A stretch of 41,288 nt of DNA from Lentilactobacillus parafarraginis DSM 18390 = JCM 14109 (GCF_001435895.1 NZ_AZFZ01000005.1:1-41288), one strand, 5' to 3'. Shown: positions 18,384 to 27,342, counted from the first letter of the stretch. Translations and numbers: made by a program. The notes: generated from the sequence alone by a model not told the origin.

Positions 18384-19070
18384 ATGACAAAACAAGATGA
18401 GCTCAAACAATTAGTTGGCCAGGAGGCAGTTAAATTTATTCAGGACCACACAGTTGTGGGTTTGGGAACGGGGACAACCGTTAAGTTCATGGTAGATGCT
18501 TTGGGCAAACGAGTTGCTGAAGAACACCTGTCAATTGTCGGCGTTCCAACGTCGGCTCGCACCCGCGTTCAGGCTAACAGCCTGGGAATCCCAACAAAGG
18601 GCCTCGATGAAGTTGACCATATTGACCTCACCATTGACGGTGCCGATGAAATTGATACCAATTTCCAAGGCATCAAGGGTGGTGGCGCCGCTCATCTTTG
18701 GGAAAAAATTGTTGCCATTAATTCGCGTAAAAATATGTGGATTGTCGACCAAAGCAAGCTTGTGAATAAGCTTGGCAACTTTCCCCTTCCAGTTGAAGTC
18801 ATCCCCTACGGCAGCCGCCAGCTGTTCAACCGGCTCAAGGAGCAGGGCCTTCACCCCGAATTTCGGATGACGGACGGAAAGTACGTCACAACTGACTCAG
18901 ATAATTACGTCATTGACCTGCATCTTAAACAGATTGACGATCCGGAGGCCCTTTCTTTAAAACTTGATCAAATGACCGGAATCGTTGAGCACGGCTTATT
19001 TTTAGACATTGTCAACACCGTGGTTGTCGGGACGCCGTCAGGGCCCAAAGTTTTAAACGCCCGCCCATAA
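18384..19070 (+). CDS. rpiA: Ribose-5-phosphate isomerase A
   Basis: RpiA interconverts ribose 5-phosphate and ribulose 5-phosphate in the pentose phosphate pathway. The 228-residue protein has the conserved [15 protein letters not shown] phosphate loop near residue 27, [11 protein letters not shown] with the catalytic Asp residues, [12 protein letters not shown] with the catalytic acid region, and [10 protein letters not shown]. The start is taken as ATG at 18384, after AAGGAACTTTGTG; GTG directly before it is an alternative. It is a single gene between its own promoter and terminator. Confidence 0.97.
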   Translation: MTKQDELKQLVGQEAVKFIQDHTVVGLGTGTTVKFMVDALGKRVAEEHLSIVGVPTSARTRVQANSLGIPTKGLDEVDHIDLTIDGADEIDTNFQGIKGGGAAHLWEKIVAINSRKNMWIVDQSKLVNKLGNFPLPVEVIPYGSRQLFNRLKEQGLHPEFRMTDGKYVTTDSDNYVIDLHLKQIDDPEALSLKLDQMTGIVEHGLFLDIVNTVVVGTPSGPKVLNARP

Positions 19071-19108
19071 TTTTGCAATTATTAATCATTCTAATTTAGA
19101 TCCCAACT

Positions 19109-19136
19109 AAATTCGCCGCTTCTTGGCGAATTTTTT
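19109..19136 (+). terminator. Terminator of rpiA
   Basis: AAATTCGCC (19109-19117) and GGCGAATTT (19125-19133) form an exact stem with a 7-base loop, running into TTTTTT on the plus strand. Confidence 0.93.
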
Positions 19137-19229
19137 ATATTGTCATCACCGTATCGGTTAAACAGGTCCCCCCACTAGCCCTTTTAGCCGAATCGGCGTA
19201 AACTATTAAGTTATTAAGGAGAGTGATTT

Positions 19230-20567
19230 TTGTTGACATCAGAAATTAAATTAGACCAAATCAACAAGTTCCAGCAGAATCTTGCTAACCGTCAGGATTC
19301 AAAGGTCGTTGAACGGGCCGTTTCACATCAAGGAATCTTAGGGAGCAGTGAAGACTTCACTTCCGAAAGTTTGATGCACCCGGTTTTCTCAATTGACCTC
19401 TCAACTGGTAACGTTGCTGACCAGAAGCGCAGTGGCCGCTGCTGGATGTTTGCGGCTCTGAACACCATGCGGATTCGTTTGATGAACACGTTTAAGGTGG
19501 ACGACGGGTTTGAACTGTCCCAAAACTACACAAATTTTTGGGATAAATTCGAAAAATCAAACTACTTCTTGGAAAACGTCTTAAAGACCGCCGACCAACC
19601 CCTTGATTCCCGGAAAGTTGCCTGGTTAATGGCAACCCCCCAGCAAGATGGCGGCCAGTGGGACATGCTTTGCGCCCTTATCGAAAAGTACGGCATCGTT
19701 CCGAAGTACGCAATGCCGGAAACTTTCAGTAGTGAGCAATCCGCCCAGCTTAATAAATATCTCAACCTTAAATTACGTCACGACGCCGTTTCACTGCGAA
19801 AATTAGTCGCTGATAACGCATCTGATGACAAAATTTCCGAAACCAAGGAAACCATGTTAAACGAAATTTACCGAATGCTGGCATACGCCCTTGGTGAACC
19901 AGCAACCACGTTTGACTTCGAGTATCGGGACAAAGATAAGAACTACCATATCGACCAAAACATCACCCCACAGGAATTTTTCAAAAAATACGTCAACCTC
20001 AATCTGAAAGATTACGTATCACTGATCAATTCACCAACTGATGACAAACCATTCAACAAGACCTACACGATTGAAATGCTCGGCAACGTTGTGAACGGCC
20101 GCCAAGTGAAGCATTTGAACCTTGAAATGGTTGATTTGAAGAAGTTAGCAATTAAACAGCTTCAAAACGGCGAATCCGTTTGGTTTGGAAGTGATGTTGG
20201 CCAAAGCTCAAATTCTAAGAAGGGCATTATGGACACCGCGCTATATGCGCCGGATGATTTGTTCGACACCGACCTGTCAATGTCAAAAGCCGAACGCCTG
20301 GATTACGGCGAAAGCCTCATGACCCACGCGATGGTTATTACGGGCGTTGACCTCGTTGACGGCAAACCAACCAAGTGGAAAGTTGAAAATAGCTGGGGCG
20401 AAAAAGTCGGGACTAAGGGCTACTTCGTCATGAGCGACGCGTGGATGGACCAATTTGTTTATCAATTCGTGATCAACAAAGCCTACCTGTCAGAAGACCA
20501 GCTAAAAGCCCAAGCGCAAGACCCAATCGTCCTTAAGCCATGGGACCCAATGGGCGCATTGGCATAA
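19230..20567 (+). CDS. pepC: Aminopeptidase C (bleomycin hydrolase family)
   Basis: PepC is a cytoplasmic hexameric cysteine aminopeptidase of the C1B family that degrades peptides taken up during growth on protein. The 445-residue protein has the catalytic Cys in QKRSGRCWMFAALNT, the His in MTHAMVITGVD and the Asn in VENSWGEK, and ends in the self-compartmentalising tail LKPWDPMGALA. The start is TTG at 19230 or 19233; AAGGAG at 19216-19221 favours the first. It is transcribed alone, between the rpiA terminator and a large hairpin at 20601. Confidence 0.97.
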   Translation: MLTSEIKLDQINKFQQNLANRQDSKVVERAVSHQGILGSSEDFTSESLMHPVFSIDLSTGNVADQKRSGRCWMFAALNTMRIRLMNTFKVDDGFELSQNYTNFWDKFEKSNYFLENVLKTADQPLDSRKVAWLMATPQQDGGQWDMLCALIEKYGIVPKYAMPETFSSEQSAQLNKYLNLKLRHDAVSLRKLVADNASDDKISETKETMLNEIYRMLAYALGEPATTFDFEYRDKDKNYHIDQNITPQEFFKKYVNLNLKDYVSLINSPTDDKPFNKTYTIEMLGNVVNGRQVKHLNLEMVDLKKLAIKQLQNGESVWFGSDVGQSSNSKKGIMDTALYAPDDLFDTDLSMSKAERLDYGESLMTHAMVITGVDLVDGKPTKWKVENSWGEKVGTKGYFVMSDAWMDQFVYQFVINKAYLSEDQLKAQAQDPIVLKPWDPMGALA

Positions 20568-20600
20568 TCAGTAATGAATCACTGCAAAAACGTATTTAAA

Positions 20601-20639
20601 CAGGAGCTCCGGGCAATCAATGATTGCCTGGAGCTCCTG
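20601..20639. terminator. Bidirectional hairpin between pepC and gpmA
   Basis: CAGGAGCTCC (20601-20610) pairs exactly with GGAGCTCCTG (20630-20639), and the stem continues inward through GCAATCA/TGATTGC. It lies between two convergent genes and is symmetric, so it can serve both, although neither side has a long T run. Confidence 0.75.
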
Positions 20640-20644
20640 TTATG

Positions 20645-21346
20645 TTATGCCTTCTTTTCAAGCGACTGATCAGTCGCCGTCATAAATTGCTTATCTAAAA
20701 TATTTAAATGCCGATCAAACTCATAGCGGATCGGTTTACCATTCGGCACCTCGACGTTTGGAATGTCCGCATCAGAAATCTTCTCTAGAAACTTGATTAA
20801 CGCGCGCAACGTACTGCCGTGCGCCACAACCAGCTGGTTATGGCCATCCAACAATCTAGGGGCAATGTGGTCTTCCCAATACGGAATCAGCCGGGATTGA
20901 GCCATTTGTAAGCTTTCACTCAGCGGAATTTGGACCCCATAGCGATCATAGCGGGGATCCTCATCCCGGACCTTTAATAGCGGTGGGACAACCGAAAAAC
21001 TTCGACGCCAAATTTTGAGCTGTTTGGCTCCCACCTGTTTCTTAACCGCAAGTTTATTCTTGCCGCGCAAGCCGCCATAATGACGTTCATTTAATCGCCA
21101 GGATTTAAACTCGGGAATATACGACTGCCCAATCTCGTCGAGCACAATGTTAGTAGTCAAAATCGCGCGTTTAAGCATTGACGTGTGAACGGCTTCAAAC
21201 TGAATTCCAGATGTCGCAATAATCTTTCCAGCTTGATGCGCCTGAGAAATTCCCTGGTTGGTTAGCGGCACATCCGACCAGCCGGTGAAGATATTATCAC
21301 GATTCGCTTGGCTTTCGCCATGACGCATAATGACCAATGTCGGCAC
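20645..21346 (-). CDS. gpmA: 2,3-bisphosphoglycerate-dependent phosphoglycerate mutase
   Basis: The enzyme interconverts 3- and 2-phosphoglycerate in glycolysis through a phosphohistidine. The 233-residue protein has the phosphohistidine motif [23 protein letters not shown], the [12 protein letters not shown] segment and the second histidine in [14 protein letters not shown], where many orthologues have VAHGNSLRAL. The start is GTG at 21346; the site before it (AAGAAGATGA) is weak. It is a single gene. Lactobacilli often carry several paralogues of this enzyme, so it need not be the main glycolytic copy. Confidence 0.92.
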   Translation of the reverse strand: MPTLVIMRHGESQANRDNIFTGWSDVPLTNQGISQAHQAGKIIATSGIQFEAVHTSMLKRAILTTNIVLDEIGQSYIPEFKSWRLNERHYGGLRGKNKLAVKKQVGAKQLKIWRRSFSVVPPLLKVRDEDPRYDRYGVQIPLSESLQMAQSRLIPYWEDHIAPRLLDGHNQLVVAHGSTLRALIKFLEKISDADIPNVEVPNGKPIRYEFDRHLNILDKQFMTATDQSLEKKA

Positions 21347-21469
21347 AATTTCATCTTCTTTTCAAAATTTAATTGAAAACGACCAGAACGCTTTCAGAAC
21401 ACAGGACTAGTCTAACATAGGTTGGAAAAAGATTGCCAGTGCTTCGTGAACTATTTATCAAAGTAGCTG

Positions 21470-21538
21470 CCAGCATGAAATGCTGACACGCCCGCTATGA
21501 TCCCCCGACCAACGTTAACGGCGGTATCATCATGAATC
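21470..21538 (-). repeat. Two stem-loop structures after the AEC transporter gene
   Basis: CAGCAT-GAA-ATGCTG (21470-21484) is an exact inverted repeat, and ATGAT/ATCAT with GC-rich inner pairs (about 21506-21538) is a second. They follow the AEC gene on the minus strand, but neither has a T run. They could act as a weak terminator or protect the 3' end of the mRNA. Confidence 0.4.
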
Positions 21539-21541
21539 ATT

Positions 21542-22486
21542 TTAAACTTTTTGAACCAGCACCATCAGAACGGGAATCACAATCAGACTTAACAGCGTTG
21601 TTTCAGCGACCATGATTGACGCGTAATCCGAATCCGCGTGATAGAGACGGGAGACAACCGGGGCATTGGTCATAATCGGCATTGCGGACTGCATAATAAA
21701 AACTTGTTTCATTAACGTCGGCATCCCACTTGGAATCACCAGCAACGCCATAATTGTCGGTGCCAGCAAAAAGCGGCCAAATAAAATGAGGAAGTTGCTT
21801 CGGTCGAAATGAAGATGACTCAAATCAACGCTATTAATTGAAATCCCGATAAAAATCATTGATAGCGGAATCGTTAATCCGCCTATGTAATTCAAATCCT
21901 GCATCACAAAATCCGGAACCCGCGCGTGTAATAATACTAGAACGATACCGACCATGAAACCTAACAGTGGCGGTGAAAAGACCTTTTTGAGAGTCCGCTT
22001 GAAATTCAATTTGGCTTCGGTCGTGCCATCTTTTTGAATGAGATAGACCCCCAACGTCCAGAAGAACGTTGTGTTGACCATGTAGTACACCAACACAAAC
22101 GGCAAACTGGGACTGTGGAACAACGCCATATTAACTGGAAGTCCAACAAAAACTGTGTTAGAGTTGGAAAACATTGATTCGAATAAGCCGGAATGAATTT
22201 TGGGTATTTTGCAGATTTTAACGATTAAAATTGAGACTATGTATAACACAAACATTGATACAAACGGGAAGGCAACGTCAGGAAGCGTCGACAGGAGCTT
22301 CTTAGCGGTAAACTTTTCCATAATCGTTGATACCATGTAGGCAGGCAGTGCGATTTGGGTGACGAGTTTGGCAATCATACTGGTCATTTTGCTGTCAAAC
22401 CAGTTATTTCTAGCCAGAATAAAGCCCAGGGCTATCATGATCAAAATCACGAGGACCCCGGAAATTGCTTGAATAAATATTGACAT
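21542..22486 (-). CDS. AEC-family (auxin efflux carrier type) transporter
   Basis: This 314-residue integral membrane protein belongs to the AEC family; members in lactic acid bacteria include malate and other organic-anion carriers. About ten hydrophobic helices in two groups of five are separated by a polar loop near residues 150-165 (QKDGTTEAKLNFKRTLKKVF). The N-terminal pattern ALGFILARNNWFD and the C-terminal half with MPIMTNAPVVSRLYHADSDYASIMV are typical. The start is the ATG at 22486 behind GAGGAATGTGT; the frame is open further upstream but lacks a ribosome binding site. The substrate cannot be inferred. It is divergent from the LCP gene, sharing a palindromic promoter region. Confidence 0.9.
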   Translation of the reverse strand: MSIFIQAISGVLVILIMIALGFILARNNWFDSKMTSMIAKLVTQIALPAYMVSTIMEKFTAKKLLSTLPDVAFPFVSMFVLYIVSILIVKICKIPKIHSGLFESMFSNSNTVFVGLPVNMALFHSPSLPFVLVYYMVNTTFFWTLGVYLIQKDGTTEAKLNFKRTLKKVFSPPLLGFMVGIVLVLLHARVPDFVMQDLNYIGGLTIPLSMIFIGISINSVDLSHLHFDRSNFLILFGRFLLAPTIMALLVIPSGMPTLMKQVFIMQSAMPIMTNAPVVSRLYHADSDYASIMVAETTLLSLIVIPVLMVLVQKV

Positions 22487-22523
22487 ACACATTCCTCGAT
22501 TCCTCAAACTAATACGATGTTGT

Positions 22524-22559
22524 ATTATAACACAATTAAAATCCACATTGTGCTATAAT
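22524..22559. promoter_or_regulatory. Palindromic divergent promoter region
   Basis: ATTATAACACAAT (22524-22536) and ATTGTGCTATAAT (22547-22559) are inverted copies with one mismatch, separated by 10 bases. Each arm contains a perfect TATAAT pointing outward, preceded by TG one base upstream (an extended -10). The left drives the AEC gene (minus) and the right the LCP gene (plus). The symmetry also makes a plausible operator. Confidence 0.7.
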
Positions 22560-22686
22560 TTTTCCCGTTATGTTCTGAAAATCGCGGAAAGAATGTTAAA
22601 TTATGTTTAAATAACCCATGATTTTCGCAATCTTGCTGTAAAGTGCAATATACTTTTGTAAGAATTTTTGTAAACGAGGAGTCATT

Positions 22687-23808
22687 ATGCCATCAGATAA
22701 GAAGCGGGACTTTGAGCCCGTATATTCACGTAGGGCGGATAAAAAGCCCCACTATAAGAAAAAGAACAATCGGAAACGCCGAATTATCGGCTGGAGCATC
22801 TTCATCGTGTTGCTCCTAGCAGTTGGTAGCGGCCTGGTCTGGGGGTATGGCGCCTATAAAAGTGCCAAGAAGACGTTCACTCAGACTTACGATTCGACTA
22901 ATGTCCAAAAGGAACGAAACGTTTCGTCAGTTATCAAGCAAGGTAAACCCCTATCAATCCTCTTACTGGGAACTGACACCGGCGCGCTTGGGCGTCATGA
23001 TACCGGACGAACCGACACGATGATTGTTGCCACCGTCAATGCCAAGCAAAAAACGGTTCATTTAACCAGTATTGCTCGGGACACAAAGGTTGTCGTCCCC
23101 GGTGATACCCAGCCATACGAGAAGATCAACGCTGCCTACACCATTGGCGGGGCGGGCACGGCTGTCAAAACTGTCCAGAACCTGTTAGACATTCCAATTG
23201 ATTTCTACGCCATCATCAACATGGGTGGCCTGGAAAAGATGGTTAACGGCGTCGGCGGCGTGGACGTTACCCCACCACTGACATTCAAGTACGGGCACGC
23301 CAACGTTGTGAAGGGCCAAAAGATCCATTTGAATGGCGCCGAAGCTTTGGATTACGCCCGAATGCGTGATGACGATCCCCGTGGTGACTATGGGCGTCAA
23401 GCCCGTCAGCGTCAAATCATCAAGCATTTGGTCATGAAGGGTCTTAACATCACCTCTCTTCCGCGTTACAAGTCAATTTTATCTTCACTGACTGGTAATC
23501 TGAAGACCGATATGACCTTTGACGATATGATTGCAATTCGTGCCAAATACGGTGATGCGACCCACCACATTAAATCTCAGACCCTTCAGGGCGAAAATGC
23601 CATGATTGACGGTCTCTCATACCAAGTGGTCCCTGATAACGAGCTATTGCGGGTATCGAACGATATTCGCAAAACGCTTGGGTTATCCGGATCAACCAAG
23701 TTGAAAACAGCTCAATCCTCAACTGATTCCACAACCGGCTATACCGGCAACACCGGATACTCGGATTCAACCAATAATGGTACTCAATCCACGTATAACG
23801 GATACTAA
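22687..23808 (+). CDS. LytR-CpsA-Psr (LCP) family wall-polymer ligase
   Basis: LCP enzymes attach teichoic acids or other anionic polymers from their lipid carrier to peptidoglycan, outside the membrane. The 373-residue protein has a very basic cytoplasmic N-terminus (residues 1-37), one transmembrane segment (about 37-56), and the LCP domain (about 95-240) with LLLGTDTGALGRHDTGRTDTM, HLTSIARDTKVVVPG, and DYARMRDDDPRGDYGRQARQRQ carrying the conserved Arg and Asp residues for pyrophosphate-lipid binding. The last 40 residues are a Ser/Thr/Gly/Tyr/Asn-rich tail, probably disordered in the wall. The ATG follows GAGGAGTCATT. It has its own terminator. Confidence 0.94.
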   Translation: MPSDKKRDFEPVYSRRADKKPHYKKKNNRKRRIIGWSIFIVLLLAVGSGLVWGYGAYKSAKKTFTQTYDSTNVQKERNVSSVIKQGKPLSILLLGTDTGALGRHDTGRTDTMIVATVNAKQKTVHLTSIARDTKVVVPGDTQPYEKINAAYTIGGAGTAVKTVQNLLDIPIDFYAIINMGGLEKMVNGVGGVDVTPPLTFKYGHANVVKGQKIHLNGAEALDYARMRDDDPRGDYGRQARQRQIIKHLVMKGLNITSLPRYKSILSSLTGNLKTDMTFDDMIAIRAKYGDATHHIKSQTLQGENAMIDGLSYQVVPDNELLRVSNDIRKTLGLSGSTKLKTAQSSTDSTTGYTGNTGYSDSTNNGTQSTYNGY

Positions 23809-23827
23809 TTTATAAGTGTAAAACTTC

Positions 23828-23870
23828 AGCGCGGTCACAAATCGTTCATTCGGTTTGTGGCCGCGCTTTT
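23828..23870 (+). terminator. Terminator of the LCP gene
   Basis: AGCGCGGTCACAAA (23828-23841) pairs with TTTGTGGCCGCGCT (23854-23867), with one G-T pair, and TTTT follows on the plus strand. Confidence 0.9.
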
Positions 23871-23951
23871 GATGTTCAATCATTTTTAAATAAAAAGCCA
23901 ATCTCAATGGCGCCTAAAGCAACCCGCAAGATCAGCGTTTCAAAAGTCATT

Positions 23952-24785
23952 TTAACTTAAAATCCCCCCGGCATAGCCGAGCACACCCAAAATAAACAGG
24001 ATAATAATTGCCCAAATTGGCGACAGCCGTTTCCGAATGAGCCAGATACAGATGATGGTCAGTAACATTGCCGCCAAAGCTGAAATCCCGCGGTCCAGCC
24101 AAACAAAGTGCGGAAATGCGGAAATCCGGCCCAGGTTAAAATCAATTCGGACCCATTTGGCAATAAAGGTCCCCATCATGAACATTCCAAAGACCGCGGA
24201 GGCCCGGGTAACCACCTTTAAAATTCCGGAACCAAACAGGTTGATGATATCCGTTCCGCGCTGATAGCCAAACTTCTGGGCAGAATATCGAAATCCGAGT
24301 CGCAGCAGATTCCAGCCGGCAAAAAACAGAATCGGGCCGTAAATGCCAAAACCACTCAGAACAACACTCGCCGCCAACGCTGATAATACCGGACGAATCG
24401 TCCCCAGCCACACCGGATCGCCAATTCCGCCAAGGGGGCCCATCATGGCAGTTTTGACTGCGGAAATGTCTTCGGCTGATACCGGCTGGCCGTCAGCCCG
24501 TTGTTCCTCGAGATTTAACACCACCCCGGTAACCAAGGACTGCATGATCGGCGACGTATTGAAAAAAAGCAAATGGCGCTTCATTGCCGCAATCCGCTCT
24601 TGCTTATCGGGATAGAGTCGTTTAATCGCTGGCGACATAATATAGGCGAATCCTAAATTCTGCATCCGCTCATAGTTCCAAGAGGCTTGCTCAAAACTGG
24701 ATCGCCAAAAGACGCTGACAAAATCTGTCAGTTGAAGTTTCGGCAACTGCTTACCTGTTGATTGCTGATGTGACTCCTGATTCAT
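23952..24785 (-). CDS. PTS mannose-family transporter subunit IID
   Basis: IID forms the sugar channel together with IIC in mannose/fructose/sorbose-type phosphotransferase systems. The 277-residue protein has the family start LTDFVSVFWRSSFEQASWNYERMQNLGFAYIMSPAIKRLY, the central MMGPLGGIGDPVWLGTIRPVL motif, and C-terminal membrane segments. The ATG follows GAGGGACGTTA. It is the last gene of a IIA-IIB-IIC-IID operon. No sugar-metabolising enzyme is in the operon, so the substrate is not evident. Confidence 0.95.
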   Translation of the reverse strand: MNQESHQQSTGKQLPKLQLTDFVSVFWRSSFEQASWNYERMQNLGFAYIMSPAIKRLYPDKQERIAAMKRHLLFFNTSPIMQSLVTGVVLNLEEQRADGQPVSAEDISAVKTAMMGPLGGIGDPVWLGTIRPVLSALAASVVLSGFGIYGPILFFAGWNLLRLGFRYSAQKFGYQRGTDIINLFGSGILKVVTRASAVFGMFMMGTFIAKWVRIDFNLGRISAFPHFVWLDRGISALAAMLLTIICIWLIRKRLSPIWAIIILFILGVLGYAGGILS

Positions 24786-24802
24786 TAACGTCCCTCAATC
24801 CT

Positions 24803-25603
24803 CTACAAATCGTCTAAATCTCGGTCAAAATCATCCAGTTCATCGACATCGCCACTATCATGGCTGCTATCCGGGTGCCGATTCGAAAACCAGATATAGA
24901 CCGCCGTCAAAACCAAGCCAATAATTGTCAGCACAAAAATGTTGAGTCCAGTCACGACGGCCAGCACAAAGCCGCCGATCAGCCACCACCACAGCGCCTT
25001 ATCGGCCATCATATTGATAATAATTGCAAACCCAACTGCGGCGACCATTCCAACCGAAATGTCAATTCCAGTCGTCACCACGTTTGGAACCGCCGAAGCC
25101 AACTGATGAATATATCGGGGACTGATAAGCATCACCAGCAACGTTGGAATCATAACGCGCATCCCCTGAATTCCCAAACTAACCAGGTGAATCCGATTCA
25201 TTCGTCGCAGGTCACCGTCATCAGCCGCGCGATCTGCCCGGTGAATCAGCCATCCCATCCGCTTCCGAATAAACACATTTAGGATTTGCCCCACGACCGC
25301 GAAGGGAATCGCCACCGCAATCCCATGTTTCATACTTAACGCAGCCGGACCACAAACCAGCAAAGCCGAAATAACCGCCGGCAAACTAACGTCGGGGGCA
25401 ACAGCGGCGCCGACATTCATCCAACCAATTGTAATCATCTGAAGCGTTGCGCCCAGCAAAATACCGGCGCTCATATTTCCGGTGGCAATGCCAATTAAGG
25501 TACAGGCAACCAGTGGCTGAAACAGCTGCCACTCGTCCAAAATTCCGTCGCAGCCAACAAAAAAAGCCACAATCAAAGTTAGAATCCAAGCACTTAATGC
25601 CAT
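24803..25603 (-). CDS. PTS mannose-family transporter subunit IIC
   Basis: IIC is the second membrane part of the sugar channel. The 266-residue protein has about eight hydrophobic segments and the IIC signature LIGIATGNMSAGILLGATLQMITIGW split around residues 35-62, with VGAAVAPDVSLPAVISA following. The C-terminus is unusual for its strongly acidic end (DVDELDDFDRDLDDL). The start is taken as ATG at 25603, seven bases after GAGGG, rather than the TTG one codon earlier. It lies 11 bases after IIB and 17 bases before IID. Confidence 0.95.
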   Translation of the reverse strand: MALSAWILTLIVAFFVGCDGILDEWQLFQPLVACTLIGIATGNMSAGILLGATLQMITIGWMNVGAAVAPDVSLPAVISALLVCGPAALSMKHGIAVAIPFAVVGQILNVFIRKRMGWLIHRADRAADDGDLRRMNRIHLVSLGIQGMRVMIPTLLVMLISPRYIHQLASAVPNVVTTGIDISVGMVAAVGFAIIINMMADKALWWWLIGGFVLAVVTGLNIFVLTIIGLVLTAVYIWFSNRHPDSSHDSGDVDELDDFDRDLDDL

Positions 25604-25614
25604 CAATTTACCCT

Positions 25615-26127
25615 CTATTCAAGATTAAAATTCTTTTTCTTTATGAGGCTGAGCAGATCAATCTTCTTATCAGCAGGAATTTTTTGAGCCGTGACGTCCA
25701 AATGAAAGTCGTTGACTAATGCCGCCACCTGTTTAGCAGTATGATCATCCATCGCAACGGCATCGGTGATCATTGTCATGCCTTCCGTATAGGCGATACT
25801 GCCAATGTTAATTCCAACCTGACTAAAATCAACACCGCCCTCTGCCAGGCGCAGCATATCGCCAACATTCTCCGTCAGTAGTAGCGTGTTAAATGAATCA
25901 AAACGGGAATCAAAATAGGCGCGAATCATTTTATTAACTGACACAACGTTCGCCTTGACACCAGGTGGTGCTACCTGGGTAATCAGGGTTTTTCGCAAAT
26001 TGTCCTTAGCAACGCTATCGGAAACAACCATGATTCGATTCGGCTGCACAAACCGAGTCCAAAAGGTTGCCACTTGCCCATGCAATAGGCGACTGTCAAC
26101 ACGAGCTAACCGAATATCCATCGTCAT
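25615..26127 (-). CDS. PTS mannose-family phosphotransferase subunit IIB
   Basis: IIB takes the phosphate from IIA and passes it to the incoming sugar. The 170-residue cytoplasmic protein shows the phosphorylation motif ARVDSRLLHGQVATFW with His16 (from the first Met) as the phosphorylated residue, then PNRIMVVSDSVAKD and the conserved VNIGSIAY-like INIGSIAY. The ATG overlaps the stop codon of IIA by four bases (ATGA), giving translational coupling. Confidence 0.95.
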   Translation of the reverse strand: MTMDIRLARVDSRLLHGQVATFWTRFVQPNRIMVVSDSVAKDNLRKTLITQVAPPGVKANVVSVNKMIRAYFDSRFDSFNTLLLTENVGDMLRLAEGGVDFSQVGINIGSIAYTEGMTMITDAVAMDDHTAKQVAALVNDFHLDVTAQKIPADKKIDLLSLIKKKNFNLE

Positions 26128-26543
26128 AGTAAGTCATCCTCTCCATCTAACTGATCTGGCATCTTAAATTGTTTGATTGACCCGTCTGAAATTTCGTTTA
26201 AATGGGTCACAATCTTTGAAAGTTCCTGATCTCTAACCATGTAAGCTTCAATTAAGAGCGGCAGATTAACCCCCGCGATCAACGCCGTGTGCTTGGGATC
26301 TGCAGCCACCAGTTGCGTTGCGGCATTAAATGGTGACCCACCCCATAAATCGGCAAAGATCAAAATCTCTTTCTGAGCGGCCGCCTGTTTGGCTTTGGCA
26401 AACTTCTCAGCTAAATCCTTTATCCCATCACTGGGCGCCAATGTAACGGCGCTCACGTCCTTTTGAGGGCCGGCAATCATCTCGGAAGTTGAGATTAACG
26501 CCCCGGCTAATTGCCCGTGACTCGCAACAATAATTGAAACCAA
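26124..26543 (-). CDS. PTS mannose-family phosphotransferase subunit IIA
   Basis: IIA accepts phosphate from HPr-P on a histidine and delivers it to IIB. The protein begins with the hallmark MVSIIVASHGQLAGAL if TTG at 26543 is the start, with the active His at residue 9. That choice places AAGAG eight bases upstream. Two ATGs further up (26549, 26561) are also in frame but have poor spacing or no site. The ADLWGGSPFN motif around residue 65 is typical. It is the first gene of the PTS operon. The upstream gap (26562-26656) has TG-G-TATATT as an extended -10 candidate. Confidence 0.93.
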   Translation of the reverse strand: MVSIIVASHGQLAGALISTSEMIAGPQKDVSAVTLAPSDGIKDLAEKFAKAKQAAAQKEILIFADLWGGSPFNAATQLVAADPKHTALIAGVNLPLLIEAYMVRDQELSKIVTHLNEISDGSIKQFKMPDQLDGEDDLL

Positions 26544-26656
26544 GTTCATCACTCTTTTCATATCATTGAATTTCTAATTACCCTAAATATACCATAACCA
26601 TGTCGCCCGGCGGCCAAAAAATACCGGTACCAGGACGGCTCGCAAAAATCGGTTGA

Positions 26657-27286
26657 CTAGTCGCTCAACGCGTCAATCTTCAGCATTTCCGCGGGGGTTT
26701 CAAAATCATAGTCGGCATCCTTGAAGGCCGCCGTTTTTTTGGTTCGCCATCCTGCCAAGCCAAACGCCACGTTTGCGGCATGGGCAGCCTGCATGTCATA
26801 AATGGTGTCGCCAATGTAGATGGTCGCTTCCGGGGAAGCTGACAGCTTCTCAATGCCCTTCAGCACCAAATCAGGTGCCGGTTTCCCCCGTTTGATCTCA
26901 TTTGAAAAAACAAACGCATCAAAAAAGTCGTCTAGGTTGAAACGCGTCACATCACGATGAAACTCGGCCTCAACTTTTGAAGTGGCAATGGCCATTTGAT
27001 TAGCCGGATCAGCGTGAAGAACGCCCAATGCGGCTTTGATGCCGGGATAAACGTGGGCGTACTGCTTAAAGTTCGAAATCTCGGCAAACCATTCTTTCTG
27101 AATTTGATCCGGGTCCCTCACTTTTAAAATCTTCAGGGCATCGGCGGCCGTGATGCCGAACACCTTTTCAACCGCAGCATCGGATACATCATACCCGTGC
27201 TTCTTGAGAACTTTTTGCAGGGGTAACATGTACATCTGTTCCGAATCAATTAGCGTTCCGTCCACGTCAAAAATAAAATAATTCAT
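26657..27286 (-). CDS. HAD-family phosphatase (phosphoglycolate phosphatase/beta-phosphoglucomutase-like)
   Basis: A haloacid-dehalogenase superfamily hydrolase with a helical cap between motifs 1 and 2. Motif 1 is FDVDGTLIDS at the N-terminus (nucleophile Asp8), motif 2 is IATSK, motif 3 is Lys in KRGKPAPD, and motif 4 is YIGDTIYDMQAA. The start is chosen as ATG at 27286 (209 residues), because the extra 23 residues of the longer frame do not belong to the fold. The exact substrate is unknown; phosphoglycolate- or sugar-phosphate phosphatases look alike. It lies just upstream of the PTS operon in the same direction and could be co-transcribed with it. Confidence 0.88.
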   Translation of the reverse strand: MNYFIFDVDGTLIDSEQMYMLPLQKVLKKHGYDVSDAAVEKVFGITAADALKILKVRDPDQIQKEWFAEISNFKQYAHVYPGIKAALGVLHADPANQMAIATSKVEAEFHRDVTRFNLDDFFDAFVFSNEIKRGKPAPDLVLKGIEKLSASPEATIYIGDTIYDMQAAHAANVAFGLAGWRTKKTAAFKDADYDFETPAEMLKIDALSD

Positions 27287-27325
27287 AGCTGGCCAACTTT
27301 CATTAAAAGGTTTATTTACGTTTCG

Positions 27326-27342
27326 GTTATCTCCAAGATAAC
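27326..27342. repeat. Inverted repeat upstream of the HAD gene
   Basis: GTTATCT-CCA-AGATAAC is an exact 7-bp inverted repeat about 40 bases before the HAD start, near the possible promoter TTGCCG-17-TATCTT or TTGACG-17-AGATAA. It may be an operator or a leader hairpin. Confidence 0.4.

Noticed and set aside
26562-26656. Sigma-54 promoter or catabolite-response element before the PTS operon
   Set aside because: A TGGCC...CGACA stretch does not match the -24/-12 pattern TGGCAC-N5-TTGC, and I found no catabolite-response-like palindrome.
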